Positions 24,770 to 34,113 of a DNA stretch of 64,000 nt are shown here, one piece after another (positions within the stretch are counted from its first letter, which is position 1; each line of letters starts with the position of its first letter). Source of the DNA: Pseudokordiimonas caeni (GTDB lineage: Bacteria; Pseudomonadota; Alphaproteobacteria; Sphingomonadales; Kordiimonadaceae); the NCBI RefSeq assembly GCF_026719705.1, contig NZ_JAPPRR010000001.1, forward strand, positions 496,001-560,000. Reading direction: 5' to 3'. The notes beneath the pieces are model-generated. The model searched no databases. It was given only the letters and a program-made list of their open reading frames with translations, and was not told the DNA's origin. Position numbers and translations under genes: made by a program.

Positions 24770-25843
24770 TCAGGTTTTCAGGAACGCCACTTTTACCCCC
24801 ATTTCGGGGAGAATGCGGGCGTCTTCGGCATCGATCCCGATGCGCACGCGAACGGTGGCCCGTTCACGGTTGGCGGTCGGGATGATGGCGACCACATGGG
24901 CCGGGATGTCCCAGTCCGGATAGGCGTCGAGCGTGGCGGTGACCTTCTGGCCGGTGCTCACACGGTTGATATAGGCTTCGTTGACATCGACCTCGATCTC
25001 GAGCGAGCCCATGTCGACGATCGTGCAGATACCCGTACGGGTGAAGCCGCCGCCAGCCGAAATGGGCGATACCATCTCGCCCGGTTGGGCATTCTTGTCG
25101 GTGACGACACCCGAGAAGGGCGCGCGGATGGTGTGATTGTCGAGCTGTTCTTCGGCGGCGCGCACGGTGATGGCGGCGACATCACGGTCGGCGCGGGCGG
25201 TGACAAGCTCGGCCTTCAGGCTGTCCACATCTGCCTTGGCGCGGGTGAGCGCCGCCTCGCTCGAGAAGTCCTGCACATTCAGTTTCGAGACGCGGTTCAG
25301 CACGCGTTCGGCCTCGGCAAGGTTCACCTCGACCGTTGCGATGCGTGACGTGGCGGCCTTGAGTTGCGCCCGGGCGCGTTCGACATCGACGGACGCAATG
25401 GCGCTGTCGAGCCTCGCGAGGACGGTGCCCGCTTCAACCGTCATGCCTTCCTCAACCAGAACATCGGTGATGAGCCCGGTGATCTCGGCCGCCACGGTCG
25501 CCATGCGGCGCGCGGTGATATAGCCCGACGCACTGAGCACGGTTTCACCGGCAGGCGTCACGGCCCGTGCCGGTTCTGTTGTCGAGGCGGGGGGCGTTGC
25601 GGTGGGCTCGTTTGAGGCTGTGCTATTGCTGCCGTTCGAGTTGCTGCTGGCAGGTGTTGTCACCTGCGGCGCTTCCTCGCTGCCTGTCCCCATGAAGGCG
25701 GCGGTGCCGGCGATGGCAAGGGCAGTGATGGCGGCAGCGGCCAGAAGCTGCTGCTTCGGTCCCAGCCCGCGCGTGGTTTTGCCCGCACTCCGCTCGTCAT
25801 TGTCAATGCGAAGGGATTTCAAAAGATCGCTTTGGTCATTCAC
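24770..25843 (-). CDS. Efflux periplasmic adaptor (HlyD/MacA family)
   Basis: Membrane-anchored periplasmic adaptor of 357 residues, starting at GTG (an ATG is not available in frame). N-terminal helix at about residues 30-50, then a Ser/Asn/Thr-rich linker. 'ASGYITARRMATVAAEITGLITDVLVEEGMTVEAGTVLARLD' is the lipoyl-like part, followed by a short coiled coil and 'IRAPFSGVVTDKNAQPGEMVSPIS'. First gene of adaptor-ATPase-permease-permease. No TolC follows; the nearest TolC-like gene (36.1 kb) belongs to a copper operon. Confidence 0.9.
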   Translation of the reverse strand: MNDQSDLLKSLRIDNDERSAGKTTRGLGPKQQLLAAAAITALAIAGTAAFMGTGSEEAPQVTTPASSNSNGSNSTASNEPTATPPASTTEPARAVTPAGETVLSASGYITARRMATVAAEITGLITDVLVEEGMTVEAGTVLARLDSAIASVDVERARAQLKAATSRIATVEVNLAEAERVLNRVSKLNVQDFSSEAALTRAKADVDSLKAELVTARADRDVAAITVRAAEEQLDNHTIRAPFSGVVTDKNAQPGEMVSPISAGGGFTRTGICTIVDMGSLEIEVDVNEAYINRVSTGQKVTATLDAYPDWDIPAHVVAIIPTANRERATVRVRIGIDAEDARILPEMGVKVAFLKT

Positions 25844-26044
25844 TTGGATGGCTCTCGTCTCTCGCTGTTGGTCAAGTCTTCAGGGTCGGTTCCATTACGT
25901 TGGTCCGGCCTTATTGGATGGCTACAGAGTAACAACTTGTCTCAACGAACGATATAGTTAACGAAAATTTACTTCCACATGAAACCAAGTGCGACATTAA
26001 CGCAACAATCTGAGGCATTTACAGCTTTGATCATACTGGCCGGT

Positions 26045-26110
26045 TTGACATTAACCATGAATCGCGTTCTGATATCAGGTGGGAAGACGTACCGGTCTGG
26101 GGAGGCCGGT
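26045..26110 (+). promoter_or_regulatory. Candidate promoter and leader hairpin of the TonB receptor gene
   Basis: TTGACA (26045-26050) with TGATAT 19 bases on. The leader then forms ACCGGTC / GGCCGGT (26091-26110) followed by TTTATT just before the ribosome site. This resembles a weak attenuator. The rest of 25844-26128 has no gene. Confidence 0.35.
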
Positions 26111-26128
26111 TTTATTAGGGAGGAAACT

Positions 26129-28678
26129 ATGATGACACGTACGACCGTGGCTCGTCTGCTTGCGTCCTCATGCCTGTTGGGCATGTCGAGCGCAGCGCTG
26201 GCGCAGGAAGCGGGCCAGTCCGGCAACGATTTCACACTGGAAGAAATCGTCGTAACGGCACAGATGCGGAGCCAATCCGTACAGGACGTGCCGATTGCCG
26301 TGACGGCCATGTCAGAAAACATGATGAAAATGGCGGGGGTCGATGACCTGAAGGAACTGTCGCAGCTCGCACCGAGCCTGCAGGCATCCTCGACCAACAG
26401 CGAAGCCCAGGGCACGGTGATCCGCTTGCGCGGTATCGGTACGCAGGGCAACAACGCGGCGTTTGAATCCGCAGTCGGCGTTTTCATTGACGGTATCTAT
26501 CGTTCGCGCGCTGGCGCAGCCCTCACCGAGATCCTCGATCTCGAGCGCGTGGAAGTGCTGCGCGGGCCGCAGGGCACGCTTTTCGGTCGCAACACCTCGG
26601 CCGGTGCCATCAATATCGTGACCAAGCAGCCGGAGTTTGAAGCCGGCGGTTATCTGGAAGGCACCTACGGCAATTACAACGCATTCGACGTGCGCGGCTC
26701 CGTGACCGGGCCGATCGTCGACGACAAGCTCGCTTTCCGTCTTTCATCGTCCTACGTGCAGCAGGACGGCTGGATGACCGACACGATTTCGGGTGACGAC
26801 CTCAACTCCAAGGGCCGCTTCCAGATGAAGGGCCAGTTGCTTTGGACCCCGAACGAGGATGTGCGCCTGCGTGTGATCGCCGACTACCGCGATGTGGATG
26901 AGGACTGCTGCTATGCAGTGCCTTACGCCTATCGTGGCGGTATTGCCGGCACTATCATCAATGCCATCATGCCCGGCGCGCAGACCATGCCGGCAGATCC
27001 GGAATCTTATGAAGCCCAGATGACATCAGGCCCGGATCGTCCGAACTATCAGAAAAGCAAGGACTGGGGTCTTGCCACGGACCTGAGCTGGAACCTCGGC
27101 GAGGTTGAGCTGAAATGGATCAGCGCCTACCGCGAGTTTGAATCCAATCGCGGTCAGGATATCGATTTCACCGGTGCCGACCTCCTGTATCTGAAGCAGC
27201 TCAACAATATCGACATGTTCACCCAGGAATTGCGCCTGTCGGGCCAGAATGGCAGGCTGGACTGGGTTGTCGGTGCCTTCTATTCGGATGAGGAAATCGG
27301 TGTAGGCGGCGACCTTTTCCATGGTGCTGATTATGAAGCCTTCCTCAATGCCCGTACCGGCCCGCTGATCGCGGCCGTGTTCGCTGGCCCGACCGGTGGC
27401 CTTGTCACCAACTGGAGCAGCTATGTGAACGTCTTCTCGGGCGGCGCCATTCCGCCGGGCACCGGCTGGGGTGAAGGCACGGGCGTTTACGGTGATACCT
27501 GGCTTTCGAAAAACAAGTCCTACTCGCTCTTCACGCACAATGTGATCGAACTGACCGAGAAACTGGACATGATCTTCGGCCTGCGTTTCACCCGCGACGA
27601 GAAGCATGCTGAATCGAACCTTTCGACGCCAAACACGCCGGGCTGTAACTTTGCCCTGCCGCGGCTTGCCCAGTTGCCGATTGCCGAGTTGCCGCTCGGT
27701 GCTGTTCTCGGGACCGATGACGTTCGCCGAGTGATCGACGTGCTGGCGACCCTCGGTTGCCTTGGCATCACTTCGGCATCGTTCGATATCGCCGAAGAAG
27801 ATCAGGACCTGAACGACAGCGAATTCTCTGGCGTTCTCGGCCTCAGCTACCAGTTCGATGACGACACCATGATCTATGGTAACGTCGCGCACGGCTACAA
27901 GTCGGGCACGATCAACCTTGACCGTGCCGGTACGATCCTGACGCGTCCGGGCGATAATACCGATCCGCGCAACTATCTGAGCCCGCAGATCGGGGCCGAA
28001 GAGGTGGATTCATTCGAAGTCGGTATGAAGAAGACCATGTTCGACAACCGCGCACAGGTTAACGTCGCGCTCTATTACATGGACTTCGACAACTTCCAGC
28101 TCAATACCTTCAACGGCTCGAACTTCCTGCCGGAAGCCATCGAGGACGTGAAGACCAAGGGCTTCGAAGTTGAGACCCAGGCACGCTTCAGCGAAAGCTT
28201 CGACATGATGCTGGGCGTGGCCTATTCGAAGGCTGACTATGGCGACAATCTGCCCGCCACGGTCAATATCCTGAAGAATGACCGCTTCGGCACCAACTAT
28301 CCTGAAGTCAGCGGGCTTTCGGGCCAGCAACTGACCAACGCCCCGCGTTGGGTGCTGACCGGCGGCGCCACCTGGCACAAGGAAGTATCCGACGGTATGG
28401 AATTCTTCATCAGCGGTAACGTGCGTTACCAGACGAAGATCAATACCGGGTCGGACCTTGATCCCGAAAAGCTGCAGAAGGGCTTCGCTCTCGTCAACTC
28501 GCGCGTCGGTATTCAGGATGTGGATGGCAAATGGTCGGTGGAACTCTGGGCGAACAACCTGTTCAACCAGTTCTACCAGCAGAATGCCTTCGATATTCCG
28601 CTGCAGGCCGATGACGGTTTCGGTGCCTTCCTTGGCCAGCCGCGCATGTACGGCATCACCGGTCGTTTCCGCTTCTGA
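26129..28678 (+). CDS. TonB-dependent outer-membrane receptor
   Basis: 849-residue outer-membrane transporter powered by TonB-ExbBD. GGGAGG precedes the ATG. Signal peptide ends 'AALAQEAG'; TonB-box region and plug follow ('LEEIVVTAQMRSQSVQDVPIAVTA', 'IRLRGIGTQG', 'VEVLRGPQGTLFGRNTSAGAINIVTK', about residues 30-190), then a 22-strand barrel. The last residues 'RMYGITGRFRF' end in Phe as outer-membrane proteins should. This subgroup often imports plant or marine organic substrates, but the ligand is unknown. Divergent from the efflux adaptor. Confidence 0.94.
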   Translation: MMTRTTVARLLASSCLLGMSSAALAQEAGQSGNDFTLEEIVVTAQMRSQSVQDVPIAVTAMSENMMKMAGVDDLKELSQLAPSLQASSTNSEAQGTVIRLRGIGTQGNNAAFESAVGVFIDGIYRSRAGAALTEILDLERVEVLRGPQGTLFGRNTSAGAINIVTKQPEFEAGGYLEGTYGNYNAFDVRGSVTGPIVDDKLAFRLSSSYVQQDGWMTDTISGDDLNSKGRFQMKGQLLWTPNEDVRLRVIADYRDVDEDCCYAVPYAYRGGIAGTIINAIMPGAQTMPADPESYEAQMTSGPDRPNYQKSKDWGLATDLSWNLGEVELKWISAYREFESNRGQDIDFTGADLLYLKQLNNIDMFTQELRLSGQNGRLDWVVGAFYSDEEIGVGGDLFHGADYEAFLNARTGPLIAAVFAGPTGGLVTNWSSYVNVFSGGAIPPGTGWGEGTGVYGDTWLSKNKSYSLFTHNVIELTEKLDMIFGLRFTRDEKHAESNLSTPNTPGCNFALPRLAQLPIAELPLGAVLGTDDVRRVIDVLATLGCLGITSASFDIAEEDQDLNDSEFSGVLGLSYQFDDDTMIYGNVAHGYKSGTINLDRAGTILTRPGDNTDPRNYLSPQIGAEEVDSFEVGMKKTMFDNRAQVNVALYYMDFDNFQLNTFNGSNFLPEAIEDVKTKGFEVETQARFSESFDMMLGVAYSKADYGDNLPATVNILKNDRFGTNYPEVSGLSGQQLTNAPRWVLTGGATWHKEVSDGMEFFISGNVRYQTKINTGSDLDPEKLQKGFALVNSRVGIQDVDGKWSVELWANNLFNQFYQQNAFDIPLQADDGFGAFLGQPRMYGITGRFRF

Positions 28679-28707
28679 TCTGCGGGATATGATCTAGCGT
28701 AAGACAA

Positions 28708-28734
28708 GGGCGCGCCAGTGTGGCGCGCCCTTTT
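28708..28734 (+). terminator. Intrinsic terminator of the TonB receptor gene
   Basis: GGGCGCGCCA / TGGCGCGCCC perfect 10-bp stem, 3-base loop, then TTTT. Confidence 0.88.
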
Positions 28735-28844
28735 CGCGTGGTGGACAATCCTGCCGTGAAAGTTGAATGATAGTCCAATAAAGTGTTGTGATTATTCTGT
28801 ATTTTCCACTAATCTGAAACTGTCTCGTATTTTTTGGGGCATAC

Positions 28845-30428
28845 ATGACGAAAATACCCGAGCGATTTGTGGGGTACGCGTTTTGCGTCGGCGATCTCCT
28901 TCTGGAGCTTGACCGGGATTTCACGATCCTGAGCGCAGACGGGGCGAGCCAGAGCCTTCTCGGCAAGGTCCAGGGGCCTCTCGTCGGCAAGAATTTCATG
29001 TCGCTACTGGGCGCGAGCGACCGCAAGATCCTCGAGACGACGGCCAAGACACTTTCCGGAAAAAAGATGCGCAGCGGGCCCTTCACCGTGAAGGTGGGGC
29101 AGGGTGAAAAAGACCGCGAGCCTTTCTCCATTTTCATCGGTGCTTTGCCGATGCGGGATGACCGCCTGTATCTGGTGATGGCGCGGCCGCACCGGATCGG
29201 GCTGAAACCCGAAACCCGCTCCGCGCCGCAATCGGTGGCGGAAGCCAAGGCCGATTTCTATGAGAATCTGCAGTCGGTTTTTACAAGCGACCCCGAAGCG
29301 CAGGAGAACCTCCTTGTCACTGTGCTGCAATCGATCGGCAAGCCTTTCAGCGAGAACCAGCAGGCAGAGGTGGAACGCTACCTGAAGTCCTGTTCGGTCG
29401 GCGGCAATCTCGCCACCCGGCTCGGGGACGACAAGTTCGCACTGGTGCACGAGAAGGACGAGGACGGATCGACCATTGCCCTGTTGACGCATGAGATCAG
29501 CGAGGCGACGGGTGTGAAGATCGATAGCGCCACCATCGACGCCCATGACGCGCATCTTGCAGAAGAGGACAGCATCAAGGCGCTGGTCTTCAGCCTGCAG
29601 CAGTTCACCCGCGCCCAGAAGGGCTTCGCACTGAAGGACCTGAAGGCCGAATGCGGCAAGATGATCGGCGACAATACGAAGAAGCTCCGGGAATTCCGGC
29701 AGGTGCTCAAGGACGGGGCCTTTTCACTCGTGTTCCAGCCGATTGTGGAATTCAAGACCGGCAAGACACATCACTTTGAGGCTCTGTCGCGCCTGCAACT
29801 GAGCGATGTGAACGCATCGCCCTTTGAGATGATCACCTTTGCCGAGGATGTCGGCCTGATCGACGAGTTCGATATGGCCGTGCTGCGACGGGCGATTGCC
29901 AAGCTCGCGGAATCGGAGAAATCAGGCCATATCCCGAAACTTGCGGTCAATGTGTCCGGCCGGTCGCTTTCCGACCGCAACTTCATCAAGAAGCTTTTGC
30001 TGGAACTTCACAATGCCGACCGCTACCGCGACTTCCTGTCGCTCGAAGTCACCGAGTCTGCCCGGATCGATGATCTGGCCGCCCTTGGCCGGGTGCTCGG
30101 CGATATCCGCAATGCAGGCTTCAAGGTCTATCTGGATGATTTCGGCGCGGGCGCGGCCGGCTTCCAGTATCTGCGCGAACTGCAGGTGGATGCCCTGAAG
30201 ATTGATGGTGTTTACATCAGGAACGCCGTCGACAGCGCCAAGGACCGGGCCTTCTTGCGCAGTATGGTCACGCTTTGCCAGGATCTCGGCATCGAGACGG
30301 TCGGCGAATGGGTGGAAACCCAGGCGCATGCAGCGCTCCTCCGCGATCTTGGCGTCGATTACGGGCAGGGCTATTTCTTCGGCAAGCCCGTATCGGGGCT
30401 GGTGCCGGCCCGCGTCGGCAAGATCTGA
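28845..30428 (+). CDS. PAS-like / degenerate GGDEF / EAL cyclic-di-GMP phosphodiesterase
   Basis: 527-residue cytosolic signalling protein. Residues 10-120 look like a PAS sensor. Residues 130-260 resemble a decayed GGDEF domain, with 'LGDDKFAL' (193-200) where GGDEF should be. The EAL domain (about 285-520) keeps its catalytic set: EAL 312-314, Asn369, Glu401, Asp431-Asp432, Lys452, Glu488, Gln508. It should therefore hydrolyse c-di-GMP. It lacks transmembrane segments. It stands alone between the TonB receptor and the alkylsulfatase gene. Confidence 0.88.
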   Translation: MTKIPERFVGYAFCVGDLLLELDRDFTILSADGASQSLLGKVQGPLVGKNFMSLLGASDRKILETTAKTLSGKKMRSGPFTVKVGQGEKDREPFSIFIGALPMRDDRLYLVMARPHRIGLKPETRSAPQSVAEAKADFYENLQSVFTSDPEAQENLLVTVLQSIGKPFSENQQAEVERYLKSCSVGGNLATRLGDDKFALVHEKDEDGSTIALLTHEISEATGVKIDSATIDAHDAHLAEEDSIKALVFSLQQFTRAQKGFALKDLKAECGKMIGDNTKKLREFRQVLKDGAFSLVFQPIVEFKTGKTHHFEALSRLQLSDVNASPFEMITFAEDVGLIDEFDMAVLRRAIAKLAESEKSGHIPKLAVNVSGRSLSDRNFIKKLLLELHNADRYRDFLSLEVTESARIDDLAALGRVLGDIRNAGFKVYLDDFGAGAAGFQYLRELQVDALKIDGVYIRNAVDSAKDRAFLRSMVTLCQDLGIETVGEWVETQAHAALLRDLGVDYGQGYFFGKPVSGLVPARVGKI

Positions 30429-30446
30429 CGTTGCCCTTGGCCGCCC

Positions 30447-32246
30447 TTAACGGGCGGCGATGGGGATGGGTTCCATGCTCGTATCAAAGCATTTGAGGAA
30501 AGCGAGCATATCAAGCTTGCTGCCATCGATGGTCACATTACCGCTTGCCAGTTCCTCCACGAAGCCGGTTTCGCCTTTCACGATCTGGTCGTAGGTCGAC
30601 CGGTCCACGGTCATGGTGGCCTTGAGGCCGTCTTCAAGGCCTTGCCGGATATCGAGAATCTGGTTTCTGAGTTCGATGGTGAACTGCTCGTCCCTGTCCG
30701 GGAACACATAGCCTACCTTCATATGCTTGTCGGCAGCGGCTTCCGGCGACAGCCGGTAGCGCATCAGCTCCAGCAGGCGGCGGCTCGGCAGGCCATCGGT
30801 GTTGAAGCGTGCGCGCCCGGCTTCCTGCAGGGCGACGCTGTCGACAAGGCCATCGAGTTCACGCGCACCCACAAGATAGAAGCCCCGCCAGTTGGTGTTC
30901 AGCGTATTCTCGCCAATCTGGCGCAGGGCTTCGGCCTTCAGGTGGCGCGCTTCGGTGTCTTCGCGGTTGATCCGCACGAGAAGCGTGGTCAGCTCAGCAC
31001 TCCACTGCGGGTCGCCGGCTTCGAACACCCGTTTGGCTTCCGCGAACACCTTGTCGCGCCCACCCATCAGGGAGACGGTCCGCCGGGCGGCCTCGACACG
31101 CGGTGTGGGGTCAAGCGTGGCCGGGTCGCCGTCAAACCAGCTGATATAGCTTGTGTAGAAGGAGCGCACCGAATGCTTGACGGTGCCATATAGCTCCAGC
31201 GTCCAGGGGATCATGGTCAGATGCTCGGGCAGGGCGGGCATAGCTTCGGCCAATTCTTCCTGCGTGTAGCCCTTATTGATCAGGCGTACGGCCTGATCGT
31301 GGGTCCACTGGATGGCGTCACGGTAGGTGACAAGCAGCTTTTCAACTTCCGCCTCGCCGCTGACGATGGGGCCGTGGCTCGGCACCAGTACACGGGGGTG
31401 ATAGGCGCGCATCCGGTCAATCGCGTTGATCCATTTCTGGGCGTCGCGCGGCTTGGTACCCCTGAGCGAGTGCAGGTTTGGGAAAGTCGGTCCCTGAATT
31501 TCATCGCCTGAAAGCATCACCCCGTAGTCCGGCAGATAAACGGCGATATGCGATGCCGCCTCGCCGCCCGTGCGGAAGATATGCATGCGCACGCCGTCCA
31601 GCGTCAGGTCTTCGCGGTCCCGGATCAGGTGATTGGGCTCGATGAAGGCGCTGGGGCCGGGGATGATATTGCCGCCGAGGCCAACCTTGTATCCCTTGCC
31701 ATCGGTTTCAGGGTCCAGAAGCACGCCGTACATATAGGCCGCGCGCAGGCCCATGATGGGGCCGGTGACGGCATTTTCATCCAACAATTCCTCGGGCAGG
31801 TCGTCTGCCGCGATCACCATAACCTTGCCGCTTGCCGCATCTTCGCGACTGACAAAGGCGCCGGCACCGCCCGTGTGGTCGATATGATGGTGGGTATAGA
31901 TGACACCAACGATGGGCTTGTCGCTTTTCTGGCGGATCAGTTCGAGCGTGGCATCGCCGTCCGTGCGGCTGAGCGTGGTGTCAACGATGATGAGGCCGGT
32001 GTCGCCCTCGATCACGATCGTATTGGGGATGCCGCCGTTGACCTTCATATATTGCCAGACGGGTGCGTCCTCCACGAGGAACGGTCCGTTACCATGATCC
32101 TTGAAAAACTCGACGGCTTCTGCCGGCAATTCCGCCGGCTTCAGTACCCGGACGTTGGCCGGTTTTTCGTCGCAAGCAGCGAGTGCCACAAGGCAGGCGC
32201 CGGCCATCAGGCCATGAATGATCGTCCGTACGCTGGCTGTGGCCAT
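30447..32246 (-). CDS. Alkyl/aryl-sulfatase-like MBL-fold lipoprotein
   Basis: 599-residue class III alkylsulfatase (SdsA/BDS1) relative that hydrolyses sulfate esters using two zincs. Motif 'THHHIDHTGG' at residues 118-127, later 'GDEIQGPTFPNLHSLRG' and 'VPSHGPIVSG'; then an alpha-helical dimerisation region and a C-terminal SCP2-like lipid-binding domain (about 475-590). The N-terminus has a lipobox 'ALAAC' (Cys25), so it is membrane-anchored in the periplasm. GGGGAGAGGG lies before the ATG. Natural substrate unknown. Confidence 0.86.
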   Translation of the reverse strand: MATASVRTIIHGLMAGACLVALAACDEKPANVRVLKPAELPAEAVEFFKDHGNGPFLVEDAPVWQYMKVNGGIPNTIVIEGDTGLIIVDTTLSRTDGDATLELIRQKSDKPIVGVIYTHHHIDHTGGAGAFVSREDAASGKVMVIAADDLPEELLDENAVTGPIMGLRAAYMYGVLLDPETDGKGYKVGLGGNIIPGPSAFIEPNHLIRDREDLTLDGVRMHIFRTGGEAASHIAVYLPDYGVMLSGDEIQGPTFPNLHSLRGTKPRDAQKWINAIDRMRAYHPRVLVPSHGPIVSGEAEVEKLLVTYRDAIQWTHDQAVRLINKGYTQEELAEAMPALPEHLTMIPWTLELYGTVKHSVRSFYTSYISWFDGDPATLDPTPRVEAARRTVSLMGGRDKVFAEAKRVFEAGDPQWSAELTTLLVRINREDTEARHLKAEALRQIGENTLNTNWRGFYLVGARELDGLVDSVALQEAGRARFNTDGLPSRRLLELMRYRLSPEAAADKHMKVGYVFPDRDEQFTIELRNQILDIRQGLEDGLKATMTVDRSTYDQIVKGETGFVEELASGNVTIDGSKLDMLAFLKCFDTSMEPIPIAAR

Positions 32247-32364
32247 CGTCCCTCTCCCCTGAAGTCTGTGTCTCTCCCGGGAAAAATTAGACTGGTCAGT
32301 TCAGTTCTTGTCAAGCCGGGAACGAGGCGGCAATCTGTGGCTGGGAAATCAAGGGGGAAAGTCC

Positions 32365-33282
32365 ATGTCAATCCGCGCCTGGCTGGCGCGCCGCCAGATC
32401 CGTCGTGCCTTTCGGGGGAAAACCACGCGCGATCTGACACCCGACCAGCTTGTCAAACTCTTCGGTGGCCTTCTTGCGAAGGCCGAGCAAATGGCGCCGG
32501 CGCTGCCTGCGTCCGTCAAGGTCACGCCGGTTGAAGGCGCAGGCTTTCGCGGTGAATGGGTCGAGGCGCCCGGCGCGCTGCCTGCTCGTAGCATCCTGCA
32601 TTTCCATGGCGGCGGCTATGTGTGGGGCGGTATTGGCGGCTTCCGCGATTTTGCGATGCGGCTTTCCACAGCGGCCAAGGCGAAGGTCTTTCTCCTGCAG
32701 TACCGCGTGGCGCCCGAGCATCCGTGCCCGGCGGCGGTTGAAGACGCAGTTGCGGCGTGGAAGGCGCTGGCAATGGGCGGGGTACCTGTGATGCTTGGCG
32801 GGGATTCCGCCGGTGGCGGGCTCGCGGTGGCACTTGTGCAGGCGCTCGCCGCTGAGGGCATCAAGGGGCCTGCCGCCCTCGGGCTGATTGCGCCTTGGGT
32901 CGATCTTGGGCTCGGCGGTTCCACCTTCGCCGGGAATGCAGAAAGCGATGTGATGCTGGACCCGCGCGGCATTGGCCGGGCGGCGGAGCTTTATCGGGGC
33001 GGGCTTGCTGCATCCGACCCGCGCTGCTCGCCGCTTTTCGGGCGGATGGATACGATGCCGCCGACGCTGTTGCAGGTGGATGCGGGCGAGATATTGCTCG
33101 ATGACAGCCGCAGGCTCGCAGCAAAGATCAGGGAAGCGGGCGGCAAGGTACAGCTCGATATCTGGAAAGGCCTGTTCCACGACTGGCCGATGGTCGCCCG
33201 GCTGGTGCCGGAAGGCCGCAAGGCGATTGCCGATATGGCGCGTCACTATGAAGCCTATTGGAATGGGGGAGAAGCAGCATGA
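32365..33282 (+). CDS. Alpha/beta-hydrolase esterase, hormone-sensitive-lipase family
   Basis: 305-residue carboxylesterase. Oxyanion motif 'HGGG' at residues 81-84, nucleophile elbow 'GDSAGG' with Ser148, and 'LFHDWPM' bearing the catalytic His; the Asp is probably in 'QVDAGEILLDDS'. The ATG at 32365 follows GGGGG; an in-frame start 19 codons upstream lacks family sequence. Its stop overlaps the start of the next SDR (ATGA), and a PepSY gene follows, forming a three-gene run. Substrate unknown. Confidence 0.88.
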   Translation: MSIRAWLARRQIRRAFRGKTTRDLTPDQLVKLFGGLLAKAEQMAPALPASVKVTPVEGAGFRGEWVEAPGALPARSILHFHGGGYVWGGIGGFRDFAMRLSTAAKAKVFLLQYRVAPEHPCPAAVEDAVAAWKALAMGGVPVMLGGDSAGGGLAVALVQALAAEGIKGPAALGLIAPWVDLGLGGSTFAGNAESDVMLDPRGIGRAAELYRGGLAASDPRCSPLFGRMDTMPPTLLQVDAGEILLDDSRRLAAKIREAGGKVQLDIWKGLFHDWPMVARLVPEGRKAIADMARHYEAYWNGGEAA

Positions 33283-34103
33283 GTTACAATTACGGCCCGG
33301 CTTTCGTCACCGGGGCAGGCTCCGGCATCGGCCGTGCGATGGCCATCCAGCTGGCGGCTGCGGGCTCCCCTGTCGCCCTCGCTGACGTCAACGAGGAAGG
33401 CATCAAGGTGGCAGCCGCGGAGATTGAAGCGGCAGGTGGAAAGGCCCTCACCTTCAAGCTGGATGTTTCGGACCGCGCTGCGGTGATGGCGGCGGTTCAG
33501 GCGACGCATGAGGCCTTCGGCGGTATCGGCTTCATTGCCAACAACGCGGGCGTCACGCTCACCGATCTTGTCTCGACGATGCAGGAAAGCGACTTCCGCT
33601 GGCTGATGGAAATCAATTTCTGGGGCGTGGTGCATGGCACGCAGGCGGCGCTGCCGTTGATGCTGAAGCAGGGCCGCGGCCATATCGTCAATATCTCCAG
33701 CCTTTTCGGGATCATCGGGGTGCCGAGCCAATCGGCTTATTGCGCTGCCAAGCATGCGGTGAAGGGTTTCAACGAATCCCTGCATTATGAACTGGCAGGG
33801 ACGGGCGTCAGTATCCACAGTATCCATCCGGGCGGGGTGAACACCAATATCGTGCGCGGCGGTCGCCACCGCCGGAATGCCGAGGGCGACACGGACACAA
33901 GTAAAATGCAAAGCTCTTTCCAGCCGCTGGCCATCACCACGCCGGACGAGGCAGCGCGGGTGATCCTCGCGGGTGTGGCAAACGGCGATTACCGGATCAT
34001 AGTGGGCAAGGACGCGCGCTTTGCGGATCGCTTCCAGCGCTTCTTCCCGAACCTGTGGCGCAAATTCTTTGGCCGGGGTATGAAACGTCGCAAGGCTTTC
34101 TGA
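33279..34103 (+). CDS. Short-chain dehydrogenase/reductase
   Basis: 274-residue classical SDR. 'VTGAGSGIGRAMAIQLAAAG' at the N-terminus, 'NNAGVTLTDLVSTM', 'NISSLFGIIGVPSQSAYCAAKHAVKGF' with Tyr-x3-Lys, and 'IHPGGVNTNIVRGGRHRR'. The C-terminal 'RFQRFFPNLWRKFFGRGMKRRKAF' is basic and aromatic, which suggests membrane association. It is translationally coupled to the upstream esterase, so the two may act on one lipid or ester pathway. Confidence 0.87.
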   Translation: MSYNYGPAFVTGAGSGIGRAMAIQLAAAGSPVALADVNEEGIKVAAAEIEAAGGKALTFKLDVSDRAAVMAAVQATHEAFGGIGFIANNAGVTLTDLVSTMQESDFRWLMEINFWGVVHGTQAALPLMLKQGRGHIVNISSLFGIIGVPSQSAYCAAKHAVKGFNESLHYELAGTGVSIHSIHPGGVNTNIVRGGRHRRNAEGDTDTSKMQSSFQPLAITTPDEAARVILAGVANGDYRIIVGKDARFADRFQRFFPNLWRKFFGRGMKRRKAF

Positions 34104-34113
34104 AGGGCACCGA

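Noticed and set aside
26045-26128. Cobalamin or other riboswitch upstream of the TonB receptor
   Set aside because: Short leader without the conserved B12-box or multi-helix core; only a small hairpin is visible.
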